This document shows, piece by piece, positions 41,312 to 53,087 of a DNA stretch of 64,000 bases (within the stretch, counting starts at the first letter, position 1; the number at the start of each line of letters is the position of its first letter). The notes below the pieces were generated by a model, which was not told where the DNA came from, searched no databases, and saw only the letters and a program-made list of their open reading frames with translations. Origin of the DNA: Phaeosaccion multiseriatum (Eukaryota; Ochrophyta, other classes). The position numbers and the translations under genes were made by a program. The stretch covers positions 1,426,001-1,490,000 of the forward strand of contig OZ218954.1 of assembly GCA_965112735.1 (NCBI GenBank), read 5' to 3'.

Positions 41312-43419
41312 CTACCTCTTTGAAGACCTGCTCTTTTGCCGGGCATCCTTGCCTGGTCTTTGGGCTCCTCCCGTCCTTCCCCTCCCTCCCCTCCCTCCCC
41401 TCCCTCCTCCTCCACCCCCTCGTCCGCCCCTTCCACCCCCCCTCCCACCGCCCCTCCCCGCGGCTTTGCCCATCCTGGGGTCAAAGTTGGAGAAGTCGTT
41501 GAGAGAGGAGGGGTCGGTTGCCTTCTTGAACCTCTTCTGCCCTCCGTAGCCAAACTTCTTGTCCGCTGCTTCTCGCTTCTTATTCCTCCCCCCGCCTCCA
41601 CGGCCGCCACCTCCCCCCTTGCCCCCCGTACCGTCCAGATAGGCATCCAAGCCATCATCGTCCGGCAGGGCCGAGCCTCCCCTCGCCTTGGCATCCTTCT
41701 TCCACCGCTCCACCGCATCCAACGTCTCCAGTTTCTGCTCTTTCTTCTCGGTCATCTTCACCTGCGCCACTTGCTTGGCGTATTTGCGCTGGTCCTGGCG
41801 CTGCTTCCTCTGTTCAAAGGCCTCCATCTTCTTGGTCTCGTAGATTAGCTTGTCCTGTTTGGGGTTGGGGTTGGGTTTGGGTTAGGTGTTGGTGGATGTT
41901 TTGGTCGGGTTTCGGAGTTGGAATGTTGTGTTTTGTGTAGGTGCACACCATGGGAAAGGGCCAAAGGTTTTCCATCGAAAAGGGGCAGCCAGCCAGGAGG
42001 TGCGAGGGGATGGAAGGGACTCTGATTCGTTCATTCAGGCGTTTGCACTCCCACTCGAGAATGGGGTTGGGATAGTGGAGTATCTGGCCTATCTACACAC
42101 ACACACTTACATGCAACATACATACATACATACATACATACATACATACATACATACATACATACATACATACATACATACATACATACATACATACATG
42201 CGCGTACCTTAATTTTGCTCATGTGGCCATCTGACTTGACCATTTCGCACAGAAAGTCGTCCGGTCGCTTGTAGCCAATGCCCGCCTCCTCTAACCGGGC
42301 CTTGGACGACTGTGGCGCAGTGCAGCCGGGAGATCGATACCCATGGATGGATGGCGATGGGGGGGAGGATACGATCGATAAGAGAGACAGACATGTGCAT
42401 GCATGCGAAAAGAGCACCGCCGCTGCTGTGTGAAGTCGTCCATTCCAGTCCGCCGACGGGTGGTCCATACAGTAGTGGCTGGCTTCTCCCATTCATCACA
42501 CGGCTCTCGGTACCGGTACCCTTCCCCACACGACGCGACTGCACTCAGGCGCGCGTGTGCTGTCGTTCCTCCCCCTCTCCCCGCTCGCTCCCTCCCTCCT
42601 TGCCCCCGACCAGATCTCTCCGCCCCTTTCTCCTCGCAGCCCAGCCCTACCCATCCCCCCAGCCCCCGCGCACGCACGACAAGCCTCCCCCCTTCCTCGC
42701 TCACCTTGACCGCGGCCAGTGCTGTCTGGTAGAAGGCCACTTCTCTGCTAAGGTCGTCGTGAACGTCATCCAGCTCTAGGCTGTGCTCACACGTTACGAG
42801 CGTCTCCGCCCACGGCAGATGGTTGTCCAGCTCCTGCACCTAATGGAGGGGGGGGGGGGGGGGGGCAGGAGGGAGGGAGGGTGAGCATTCCTTTCTCCTC
42901 CACCGCACTTCCCTTCTCCTCCACAAGGGCGTGGCAAAAGGGGAGGAAGGGGAGGGGATGAGGATGAAGCGGAAAAGGCTCGCTCTACGTACTTTTTGCT
43001 CGAGACCCTTCTTGTTATAGATGAAGCTCTTCTTGGTGGCCTCGTCCTGCTGCTCTCTCCTGGCTTGCTCCTGCTCCGCCATCATCTGCTTGGCTGCCTC
43101 CAGCTCCTATGGAACGCATGGGGGGCATGAGGGCACATAAGGTAGGGGTTCAGAGTGGAACGGCCTCACGGGAAGAGCGACGGAACGGGCAAGAGGTGTG
43201 CAAAAGCTGAAACAGAGCCCAACGCAAGAGAAGGGAGGCGAGGAGGATCACGACAGCAGCGGAGAGACGAGGGCAGGGACCGAAAAAAAGTGCCTTTACA
43301 TCTTCCAAGAAAAATCGGTGTCCTTCCCCAGAAGACTGAGTTCCGCTTACCATGACGGCCTCATCCTCATCGTTCTCCTCCTCGTCGCTGCTATGCTGGC
43401 GGATGGGGCGTTTAGGCAT
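41312..43419 (-). CDS. EBP2: EBP2, nucleolar rRNA-processing protein
   Basis: EBP2 is a conserved nucleolar factor for 27S pre-rRNA processing and 60S subunit assembly. Five exons, all joining in phase: 43419-43351 (ATG; acidic DEEENDEDEA), 43106-42993, 42839-42705, 42309-42208, 41854-41312. Seen: LPWAETLVTC, HDDLSREVAFYQTALAAVK, GIGYKRPDDFLCEMVKSDGH (the most conserved block), then DKLIYETKKMEAFEQRK, a basic KKFGYGGQKRFKKAT motif, a Gly/Arg-rich stretch and the C-terminal RPGKDARQKSRSSKR. The order and spacing match yeast and animal EBP2. The gene shares a 127-bp intergenic region with the divergent QNG1. Confidence 0.95.
42113..42199. repeat. (CATA)n microsatellite in an EBP2 intron
   Basis: About 21 CATA units just downstream (in gene sense) of the donor at 42207. 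Confidence 0.96.
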
Positions 43420-43546
43420 AGCTCCTCAAGGGGAAACAAAAAGGTGGTGGCCGTGAACGCGACTCACAGAGTCCGGTGCGTGTCACCAACACGGGAATTT
43501 GGTCTCCCGCCCACATCTCGTTCTGTCAAGTCTCTCTCCGGGCATC
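43420..43546. promoter_or_regulatory. Divergent promoter region of EBP2 and QNG1
   Basis: Only 127 bp separate the two start codons, so both 5' UTRs and any shared promoter elements must fit here or overlap the first exons. I see no TATA box; the sequence holds AAATTTGGTCTCCCGCCC-like GC-rich blocks. Confidence 0.6.
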
Positions 43547-45601
43547 ATGGATGCAATAACTCGAGTGCGCACCACCACGGCTGAGGTCATGAAGAAGGCC
43601 GCACATGTCAAAATCAGCAGGCAAGAGTGCCTCTCTCTCTCGGTTTAAAGGTTCGCTCAGAAGAAATTGTCTCTCGTGGCTCATGACTCGTGGCTCCTCC
43701 TCCCCCACACACGCCCCCTCTCATCCCCCCTATCTCTAGTGCCGGAGTGGAGGGACTGGCCAAGGACTGGGGGGAGCGGGCGAAGAGCGGGCCCCTGATA
43801 GGGGGCGACGTGGGGTGGTCGGTGAGTGAAGAAGGCGAGTTCTGCAAGGAAGAAAGGTGCTCATCTGCCCTCCCTCGTTCCTTTGTTTTGCGATACTTAC
43901 AGAATTGCGGCTGGCACTATGAAGCAGACGTTGGGAAGGCGGGCCCTGCAACGGCGCAGTACGTGTTTGTGCTTGACGCCCTCAACTGTACGTGCCGTAA
44001 TAGACGGACGGAGGCAAGGCAGGGTGGGCAAGGGCTCTGCGCCTGCACTTGCAGCGGGGGGATGCACGTCTACTTGTCTTATCCTCCCCTCTGTTTGGGT
44101 TCCCTTGCTTGTTTCCCTTCTTCACACGTCGATCAGTTTGCTTCTGGCCAACACCTGGACTGGAGTACGTGCACCTGGCTCTGGGGTAAGTTAATTAGGA
44201 GGAAGTATAGAAGGAAGAGTGGCAGAGCCAGCGGTGTCGATTTCGACACTCGCTACCTCTTTGGTTAAGTGAATGAGTGATTAATGCCCGCCGATATCCC
44301 AGTTGTGGCTCTCCCCTCAGAAGCCTCGCAGATGCCTCCCCCCCCCCACCACAACTACTCCAAATGCCCTACATCCCTGACACGCTCGCTACCTGTTGAT
44401 TCTGTGCCATTCCGGCACCTCGCATCATCACACCCCTTAGGCTGAAGGCAGCCCTGACAGCCGACCCGGAGGCGTTCTCGGCAAGGGCATTGCAGGCAGT
44501 GACTCCACAGAAACTGCTCGAGTGGGTACCCGATTTCGCCATTCCCGAGCCGGAGGAGCGCTGTCAGAAACTGCAAGAATTGGGGGCGGTGCTGGAAGAG
44601 CGGTTTCAGGGACTCGCGGCCAACTTAGTGGCCGCCGCAGGTATGGAGCAGGGCGATGGGGTGCTACGAAAGGGCACGAATGAGAGAGAATGTGAGGGCA
44701 TTTTCAGATTTCCCTCAGGGTCGACGAAGTTGCTGCTCCTCGCCCTTCCGCTGCCACCTCCTCTCATCCACTGTCCTGACACCCACTCACCCTCTGTCCT
44801 GACACCCACCCACCCTCCGTCCTGACACACACACACCCTCTGTCCCGACACCCGTACTCAGGTGGCTCGGCGGTGAAACTTGTTGACCTCATCACGGCGT
44901 ACTTGCCGGGCTTTCGTGACGAGAGCGTATACCGCGGCAGGCAGTGCTTCTTCTACAAGAGGGCCCAGATCCTCGTCGGCGACCTTTGGGCGGCTTACGG
45001 ACAGCAAGTAGACACCAAGGCCCACCCCTTTGCGTTTACAGACATGCCGTGTCTGACCATGTTCGCAGACTACAGGCAAGTATGCAAGCGAGCCAGGTAC
45101 TCTCTTTGAATTGAATCCAATCCCTGGTCCTATTCGTGTTGTGGCCGTGAGACTCGAGAGCCCACCTACCTACCCACTTCGCCACCCACCCACGCACACA
45201 CGCACACACCCAGTTCTCACCTGCTCATCTGGGAATCCCACTCTTTCCTGCAATGCTCGTGTGTGTGTGTGTACACGTGCCTCTCTCGTACGTGCAGGGT
45301 TCCTCAGATCCTCGTGCATGTTGGTGTGTTGGACTACTCAACAGAGCTATCACAGCGCATAGCCAAGAGGGAGGAGATAGCCTCGGGCAGCGAGGAAGAG
45401 GTGGAGATTCGAGCGGCGACGGTGGTGGCCGTGGAGAAAATCAAGGAGGCTTTGGGCAAGCAGCTGCTGCTTTTGGACGAGGCTGCCGCTGATACGCCTC
45501 CTCTTCTCTCGGTGGAGGTGGACTGGCTGCTGTGGCATGAAGGAGAAGCGATGAAGGAGGAAATGCTGCCCCACCATAGAACGAGAACAGTGTTTTATTA
45601 G
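43547..45601 (+). CDS. QNG1: Queuosine 5'-phosphate N-glycosylase (DUF2419, queuosine salvage)
   Basis: DUF2419 proteins release queuine from queuosine 5'-phosphate so that it can be reused for tRNA modification. Seven exons join in phase: 43547-43620, 43740-43821, 43903-43987, 44137-44185, 44441-44640, 44862-45075, 45298-45601. Signatures seen after splicing: VMKKAAHVKIS near the start, YVFVLDALNFCFWP, then LEYVHLALG, LLEWVPDFAIPEPEERCQKL, FYKRAQILVGDLWAAYGQ, LTMFADYRVPQILVHVGVL, and the C-terminal EVDWLLWHEGEAM with PHHRTRTVFY at the very end. The total of about 335 aa matches the family. Introns 1 and 6 start with GC (CAG/GCAAGA and ACAG/GCAAGT), which the conserved protein sequence requires. 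Confidence 0.93.
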
Positions 45602-46253
45602 CTTACAAGTCCAGGCAGACCGAAGGGAGAATGAGCGACGTACTGAGGGAGAGAAAGAGAGAGAGTGTGTGTGTGTGTGCCACTGGGGATTTTGCTCTTG
45701 TCGCTGCACCGCACCGCAGAGGGTACAAGCGAACGCGGGAGACGGCGCTTCTCGGTGGGCGGCGGGCGACGAGTGTGCCTGATCGCACAGCCATCACAAA
45801 GAGTTTGGGGCCCGTGAGGAGCGGGAGCAAGCCTTGCTTGTGTGGCAGTGGTGTGTGGTATTGTGGGTCCCTCCCTCTCTCTCTCCTTGTGGTGCATCGT
45901 GTTGGGGATCTCAGCAACCCCCAATGTACTGGCCTGATGTACTGGTGTCTGGCCTGATGTACTAGTGTACTGGCCTGATGTACTAGTGTACCGGCCTGAT
46001 GTACTAGTGTACTGGCCTGGTGTGGGGTATGGTGCGGGGTGTGGACAAAGTCCCCAAGCGCCGTCCGCATGTATGGCACAGGAGCGAACTCCTCCTCGGC
46101 TCCAAAAAGAGGACATCCTCTTTAGTTCGGGGCTTTCCGCTCAGTCGCAAGGGCCACAGAAACGGAGACGGGCTGTTGGCCGATCATCGAGGGCGCCTCA
46201 TGGCAATCGGCAACTCAGGAAGCGAGCGGTGCTTTGTCCGAGCCCGTGCAACC

Positions 46254-46285
<32 letters not shown>

Positions 46286-46616
46286 GGAGGAAGAGGAGGA
46301 GGAAGCGGAGGAGGAGGAGCAGGAGGAGCAGGAGGAGGAGCAGCAGGAGGAGGAGCAGGAGCAGGAGGAGCAGGAGAGGGAGGAGCAGGAGGAGGAGGAG
46401 CCGGAGCAGCAGCCGCCGCCCCAGATCGCCTCGCGGGTAGCCGAAGGGCTGAGGGCGCCCGAGTGACTATCCCCCAACATACACACACATCCACAGAAGC
46501 AGATTTGCCTAGTACCTGGTATTTGTGATTGATACATGTATGGGATATCAATGATAAGAAAAGACCCTCTCCTCTCCTCTCTTCCGCCCCTCCGGCGCTC
46601 CGGCCCTCCCAGGCTC
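45602..46616. other. Intergenic region between the converging QNG1 and CEP70-like genes
   Basis: Includes a 21-bp minisatellite (45917-46020) and a (CAG)n/(GAG)n low-complexity stretch (46255-46430). An ATG at 46200 opens an 88-codon plus-strand frame of Ala and Glu/Gln runs. It has no recognisable protein content, so I do not call it a gene. Confidence 0.5.
45917..46020. repeat. 21-bp minisatellite, about five copies
   Basis: Unit GTACTGGCCTGATGTACTAG plus T, with one shortened copy and single-base variants. Confidence 0.88.
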
Positions 46617-47112
46617 TCAGTCCCCCTCCGCCTCTCCTTCCCTCTCATCGACGTCATTGATGATGGCGCTTGCCTCCTTAGCCTCTGCTCCAGTCACCAC
46701 CACGACGTCATCCTCCTCCTCCTCCCCCTCCTTCTCCTCCTCCTCCTCCTCCTTCTCCTCCTCCTCCTCCTCCTCCTCCTCCTCCTTCCCCTTTCCCTCC
46801 TCCTCCTCCATATCCTCCTCCTTGGCCGTTGATTCTTCTTCTCTCCCATTTCTACTCACGAACCCCCCTGTAAGTCCTGCTTTGCAAGCCTTCCGAATCG
46901 TCTGTGAGCAACAGAACGAGAGGGGATGGTGAGAAGAAGAGGGGGGTGAGCGAAGCACGGTGGAAGCATGAAGCACAGTGGGGATGAGAGTCACCAAACA
47001 GCACACAGACACCATCCCTTGACTCCTCAACACTGCCCTTGATGAGGAGGGGGCTCTGGATGAGAGTCAGAGAGGGGGGGAGGGGGGAGAGAGCGAGAGA
47101 GAGAGGCAGAGA

Positions 47113-47178
<66 letters not shown>

Positions 47179-50100
47179 AAGAGAGAGTGCTTAAGGGTGG
47201 GGGGCTACTGACCTTCATCGAGTGAAGCAGCACGGCATTGGTCGGTGACCCCTCCGCCAGATACAGCAGCGGCCGAGCGGTTTTGACGAAGGTATCCGCC
47301 TCACTCACAAACAAGTACACCTCGTTGAGTTTGGGAAGCACGCCCTCCATCCTCTTGATACCAAACAAATAGCGAAAGTGACTGACAATGCGATTGACGA
47401 GCAGCTCCGGATCCCCTCTAAGCACCTGCTCTGCCCTCTTGTACAAGTGGTCGTGGTCCAAAAAGCCCTCCTCGGCGTGCACGAGTTGCTGCACCGCACG
47501 AAGGAGGTCGCGCTCACTCGACAGGTCTTCCGCTGCTGCCCCCCATCCTCCTCCTCCTCCTCCTCCTCCTCCTCCTCCCTTCCCTGTGTGATCCTGCTGT
47601 GCTTGGCGCTTGGAGAGTACAGAAGCCAGCTGCAAGGGCAAAGCAAAGCAAGCAACACCAAAGCAGGGCGAGAAGAGAGATACGGAGAAGTCGTAGCAGC
47701 TTAGTGAGCAGCAGCAGCAGCAGCAGCAGGGGGGGGGAGAGTATGGGGAAGTAGTCGTAGCAATAGCAGCAGTTGGTGATACAGCAGTAGCAGTATGGTG
47801 ATACAGCAGTAGCAGCAGTATCGGCGGTAGGTACCTGCGACTTAAAGACTGCCGCCTCCTGCCCCTCCCGCAGGTCGTCGATCCAGCCCTCCAAGATGCC
47901 CTCCACGTCCTCCATGGATCTCCTCGCCCCCTCTCCTCCTCTTCCTCCGGCAGACTCCCCTGCGCGTCCCGTCCGCCTAAGCTCATCATCAAAACCGAAC
48001 ACTCGAGAGCACACGCCTGCAAAGAAGGAGCGAAGGAAGAGGGGCGGGTTGCGTGAGAAGAGGGAGGGTACTCCTGTTCGTACTTGTAGGAACGGGGGCG
48101 AAGCCAGGCCCACTGATTAACGCCTTCTCCTCCCTCCTCTCTCCTCTCCTCCCTTCCCTTCCCCTCCCTCCCCTCCCTCTTGTCCCTCCCGCCCCGTGCC
48201 GTTTCCCCCAGACCCCAACACATACCACAACGTCATCCTTCCTTACCATTGACGAAGCGCTCCAACCTGGGGATGACCTGCACCACCTTGGTGAGCTTGC
48301 GAATGGAGGGCCCCAGCAGCGCCACATCCGTCAGTGACAGCGCCCGACAAGCATCCTCCAACACATTCACCGTGACCTCGGCGGGTAACAAGTCGAGCTT
48401 CTCCAAGCCGAGCCGATACTTCTCCTGGTCGCGTTGCATGAGATGCCTCGTATCGAGCCATCGGCGCATCTCCTTGAGATTGTTGGCCTCTCTCGCCTGC
48501 CCCACAGCCTCCGACAGTTTCGTCTCGAGGTGGGCCATCCGACGGCGGCTGGCGGCCCACTCCTTGGCGCTGGGCCTGGACGCCAGCTCGAGCTCCATAT
48601 TGGCAAAGTCCTACACAATACGTGCGGTGATGATGATAAAAGATTGCGTACGGTACGACGCAGCAGCAGGTACGGAGTGCATTATTCGTGAGAAGAGGCA
48701 ACAGGGGCGGAAGCCCAGACCCAGTTATATAAAACGGCGGGGGGGGGGGGGGCACGCGCTTTCGCTCTCTCTCTCCCTCTGTGCGTATGTGTGCGGGTGT
48801 ATGTGTGTGTGTTTGTATGTGTGTGTGTTTGTATGTCAAAGTACGCAAGCTCTTCCATCTCTCTTCTCTCACCTCTTCCAGCGCTTCCCTCCGTTGAGTG
48901 GCTTCCACCAACCGCTCCTCGAGGTCGTCCATTGCCTTCTGTCGCTTCGCCTCTCTGAGCTTGGCCATCCGGAGGCCCCGCTCCGCCTCCTCCATCCGGT
49001 TCCTAACGACCGTCCACTCCTCCCTCGGCACCCGCACCACACCGTCTCTGTCGTCAGTCATTGAAAGCCACTCCTCCGCCATGCTGGTGCCGCCTGCTGG
49101 TGCCGCATCGTCGTCACCTGCTGCAGCTGCTGCTGTTTCACCAACTCGTCGAGAGGCATGGCGCTCATTGTGTCTCAGAATGAAGTTCTCCTGTTCTCGC
49201 ACTTGTCCGCTGAGAGAGCGAACCTTCATGAAGTCGAGGGGGTAGGGACAAGTAGAGACAGTGGGGAGGGGTGGGGAGGGACAGCAGGGAGGGTGGAGGT
49301 GAGGGAGGAGTGAAGGGTGTAAGCGAGCCAAAATGCGCCTGAAAGGGGGGGGGGGGGCAGTGAGGAGGTGTTCGTTATTCACATCAACAGTACGTAAAAC
49401 ATACAACGACACACAAACACACGCACGCACACACACACACCTCAGTTCGAAGGCTGTGGACCTCCTTGGCCATTCCTTCATTCTTCCTTTGGTACACTCC
49501 GATGAGCGCGAGAGCCCTGGCCTCTCTCTCCCTGCTGCTGCCCCCACCAATCCCGGGCTCCAGTCCCCCGTTCCCTCCCTGCCTGCCTCCTCCAGCCCCT
49601 CCCGCTATGTCCCGCAGCAGCTCCTTCTCCTTCTCCTTGTCGCCCTTCTCCCTCTCCACTTGCGCGTGAAGCTTACTCTGGAGGCGCTCCAACAGAGTCT
49701 CTTTAGCCTTGACGCGGTGCTCGCTCAGCTTCACCTGCGTGTGGGACGGTGGGGAAGTGCGTGGGTGGATGGGTGGGTGGGTGGGTAGGTCAGTCAGTGA
49801 GTGAGTGAGTGAGAGAGAGAGGGAGAAGAGAGAGAGAGATAAAAGACAGAGGGGGGAGGAGAGAGATAGCAAATGGCAAAGGTAACAACACGACAAAGGG
49901 CAAACGGTAAAGCAGAACAACACCTCGTCCTCCCTGTCTGTTCCTGTCAGCAGCGCAATCAGAGGGCCTTCTCAAGCCTCAGTCCTCAGTCCTCACCCCA
50001 CCACCCACCTTTGCAGTGAGGTTGTGCACTTTGGCCTGCAGCTGTCGGATGTCCTCCCCGTCTCCCTCCTGCTGCGCCTCGAGTTCCTCTGAGAGCTCCG

Positions 50101-52315
50101 CCACTCGAGCGTCTGAGGCCTTGAGGGCTCTTCGCAGCTCCACCACGGTACGTGCCATGTTCTCCTCCTGTAGAGAGGGAGGGGGGGTGACATGAACGAA
50201 TGGGGGTTCGTGATATGAGAGATGAGCCAAGGACAAGGGAAGGACAAGCAAAGAAGAGATAGAGAAGACAACGAGAGAATGCAAAAGGGTGAGGGGGTGG
50301 GTTGTGAAGCGATCGATGTACATCAATACAGCCTGCCTCACATCGTAACTCGTAGCAGCCCACACACACACACACACACACACACGCACAACTACATACA
50401 CTCACACACACCTCTTTGTCCTCAGAGTGCCTGCGGCGTGCATCCACGTCCCTGAGCCTCACGTCCAGCCTCTCAATGGCCGCCCCTTGCTCCGAGTGCG
50501 AAGCAAGCGCGTCTCTCAGTGCCCGGACCACTCCCTCCTCGCCGCCTCCGCCGCCCTTCGCTAGAGGAGCGAAGCCTGCCTCCTGCAGCATCCCGCTCAT
50601 CACTTGCCAAGTCGCGGGCTCCGACTCAGGCTTAGGCTCAGGAGCCGGCTTTGGCTTAGGCTCGGGTTCATCGCCTTCTGTGGACCCACTCTGCGCGTTC
50701 TGCTCCCTCCTCTGCTCCGACGGCTGCTGCTCGGTGCCCTTGTCGCTGCTGTGCATAGCCCACGCCCTTGTGGGAAGCCCTGAACCGCCATCAATGCCAC
50801 CACCATCCTCCTTGCGCCCTCGTCCTCCTTCTCCTCCTCCTCCTCCTCCTCCTCCTCCTCCTCCTTCTCCTCCTCCTCCTCCTCCTCCTCCTCCTCCTCC
50901 TCCTCCGCCTGGTCGATGTTGCCAGTCAGAAAAGGTCATGGCGGAAGTCAAGGGCGCTCCCCCTCCTCCTCTGCCTCCCCCTGCAGGGGCGACTACCTTC
51001 CCTCCCGCGCCGCCCCCTCGAACAACATCCTCAAGCCCAAAGCCCAGCCCTCGATGGCTTCCCAAGCCCCGTCCTCCTCCCAGCGAGGATCCGAGTCGGG
51101 TAGTGGGTCTCCGCCCTTCAGCAGCAGTGCCTCCGTCTCTGCCTCCACCTGCGCGCCCCCCCTGATTCGGATCAGAGGATGTGCTCTCTTCTCCTTCATC
51201 TCCTCCTCTTCCCACCCCTCCTCCTCCAGCCTGCATTTGAGCGAGTTTCTGCTCAAGCTCGGCGAGTTTGTTGTCAAAGCTCTGAGGCTGCTGTGCAGGG
51301 GGACGGAGAACCATGGGCTTGGTCCCTTCCCCTCTCTCCTTTCGTTGCCCGCGCTGGTCCCACTGCTGCTGCTGCTCCTCCTCCTCCTCCTTTTCCTCCT
51401 TTGGATACGGAGGGGGGGGGGTGCTGGCATCAGCAGCAGCATTCGCGCCCATAGAAGCAGTGGTGGAGAAGCTGCCGGTGCTGCTCGCTTTCTTCCCGTG
51501 CCTCCTCCGTGCCCGTAAGATGGAAATGGCGCCCTTCCCTACCGCTTCTGCCGCTGCCTCCATCCCTTCCTCAACCCGAGGGGCAGCAGCTGTGCTTACG
51601 CTGCTTATGCTGCTGCTTACACTTCCCCTCACACTCCTCCTGCCACTGCTTGAGAAGAGGTCGATTGCCCCCGCGCTTCCCCTGCCTCGGAAAGACTTTC
51701 CCAAAGGCGCCTTCCCAGCCTCTCCGTCATTGCTGCCGCCACTGCTGCTGCTTCCGTCAAGCACAGCCCGCGCCGCAGCGGCAAGAGAAGCAGAGGCCGC
51801 CATTGGGCTCGCCGGCGGTCTGTGACTGCGGGAGGGGGCGTGCATGGCACCCAATCTCTCGGAGCTAAACACACTATCTTCCTCCTCGCCTCCTCCTCCT
51901 CCTCCTCCTCCTCCTCCTCCTCCTCCTCCTCCTCCTCCTCCCTCCCCGTTCTCGCTCGAGGAGGGACTTCCAAAATCCGCGGTCCGCTGTCCTTCCTGCA
52001 GCCGCTGCGGCAGACCTCTGTCCTTCCTTGTGATGTCCTCTGTCTCGCTACTTGTTGCACTACTCTTGCCTCCGCCTTTCCACCCACCACTCTCCTTGCC
52101 CTCGTTCGTTCCTGCTGCTGTCTCGCCCCCCTCGTCGCCGTCATCAGAGGAGCTAAACCCCGAGTCCTCCTCTCCTCCCAACCCCCCCCGCCCTCCTCCT
52201 TCCCATCTTGCCCTGCCTCCCCGTCCGAGTCATCTGACATGAGGCCTTGCACAAGTTTGTCGAGCGCGTCGTCGCCCATCTCTCCCTCCGAGCTCTCATC
52301 CTCTTCTCCCTGCAT
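46617..52315 (-). CDS. CEP70: CEP70-like centrosomal coiled-coil protein
   Basis: Animal CEP70 localises to the centrosome and helps organise microtubules and cilia. Exons: 52315-50412, 50167-50009, 49734-49441, 49223-48873, 48610-48247, 48016-47835, 47629-47213, 46901-46617. The first about 600 residues are disordered Ser/Gly/Glu-rich sequence. The conserved block then starts: TWQVMSGMLQEAGFAPLAKG, followed by long coiled coils (MARTVVELRRALKASDARVA; MEEAERGLRMAKLREAKRQK), AKEWAASRRRMAHLETKLSE, and the diagnostic region ELLVNRIVSHFRYLFGIKRM with EGVLPKLNEVYLFVSEAD. The latter aligns with the IVSHFQKLF...GVYPRMNEVY segment of vertebrate CEP70. It ends in a Glu-rich tail. Between the ATG at 52315 and the rest of exon 1 the frame shifts by one base near a run of eight C at 52182-52189; this is a sequencing indel or an undetected intron. 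Confidence 0.82.
47090..47175. repeat. (GA)n microsatellite in the last intron of the CEP70-like gene
   Basis: Pure GA run with a few GC interruptions, between exons 47629-47213 and 46901-46617; (CT)n on the sense strand. Confidence 0.93.
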
Positions 52316-52544
52316 TTTCACCACTCTCTTCCTACACCCGACACTCAGTCTACGTTTCTCCTGGCTTGTGACATTCCACTACGTCTACAGCGCCGTTCTG
52401 CCCGGCCGGGATGATTCAAATCCAGGAGTTTCCAGTTTCAGTTGGGGCGTGGAGGGGATGTAGGGGGATGTAGGGGGCGCGAGGGATCCCGAGGCTTCCC
52501 ACTCGCGTCTGTCTCTGTTGGTGCCGCCGCTTGATTGAAATAAG

Positions 52545-52778
52545 ATGGGGAGCAAAGAGAAGGCTCTCGTCGCGGGCTTCACCACGGCCCTTGTGTGTAC
52601 CATCGGTGAGCTTCCATCCTCTTTTGATTGGTTTTCTTTCGTCGTCTCTCTAGCCATGACTAAGATTATTATGATCCGTCTGGTTACAGGTTACGTGCAG
52701 GTGTACCTGCCTTTTTACAGCAAGGAAGGGAAAGAGAGGGCTGCCAAGGTGCGGAGCGGAGCCATCAAGCCCAAATGA
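52545..52778 (+). CDS. Micro-gene for a 49-aa single-pass membrane protein, copy 1
   Basis: Unspliced the frame gives 77 aa, but a GTGAGC donor after 62 bases (52607) and a TTACAG acceptor at 52690 remove an 84-base intron in phase. The product starts MGSKEKALVAGFTTALVCTI and ends with a basic tail (SKEGKERAAKVRSGAIKPK). Residues about 7-28 would form one TM helix, with YLPFYS after it. Such short proteins are common as assembly factors or small subunits of mitochondrial or ER complexes. I do not recognise this one. Retaining the intron would also keep the frame open because its length is divisible by three. Confidence 0.65.
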   Translation: MGSKEKALVAGFTTALVCTIGELPSSFDWFSFVVSLAMTKIIMIRLVTGYVQVYLPFYSKEGKERAAKVRSGAIKPK

Positions 52779-52853
52779 GATGCAGTCCCTCCCTCCCACT
52801 TCACTTCCCACTCGCGTCTGTCTCTGTTGGTGCCGCCGCTTGATTGAAATAAG

Positions 52854-53087
52854 ATGGGGAGCAAAGAGAAGGCTCTCGTCGCGGGCTTCACCACGGCCCT
52901 TGTGTGTACCATCGGTGAGCTTCCATCCTCTTTTGATTGGTTTTCTTTCGTCGTCTCTCTAGCCATGACTAAGATTATTATGATCCGTCTGGTTACAGGT
53001 TACGTGCAGGTGTACCTGCCTTTTTACAGCAAGGAAGGGAAAGAGAGGGCTGCCAAGGTGCGGAGCGGAGCCATCAAGCCCAAATGA
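52854..53087 (+). CDS. Micro-gene for a 49-aa single-pass membrane protein, copy 2
   Basis: Identical duplicate of the gene at 52545 in the same orientation. Because the repeated unit includes only about 50 bases upstream of the ATG, this copy would rely on that short stretch plus the 3' end of copy 1 for its promoter, or on read-through transcription. Confidence 0.6.
   Translation: MGSKEKALVAGFTTALVCTIGELPSSFDWFSFVVSLAMTKIIMIRLVTGYVQVYLPFYSKEGKERAAKVRSGAIKPK

Noticed and set aside
46020-46466. Plus-strand ORF ending in Ala and Glu/Gln runs
   Set aside because: It starts at a non-ATG codon, runs through a minisatellite edge and trinucleotide repeats, and has no conserved content; an 88-codon ATG version remains possible but unsupported.
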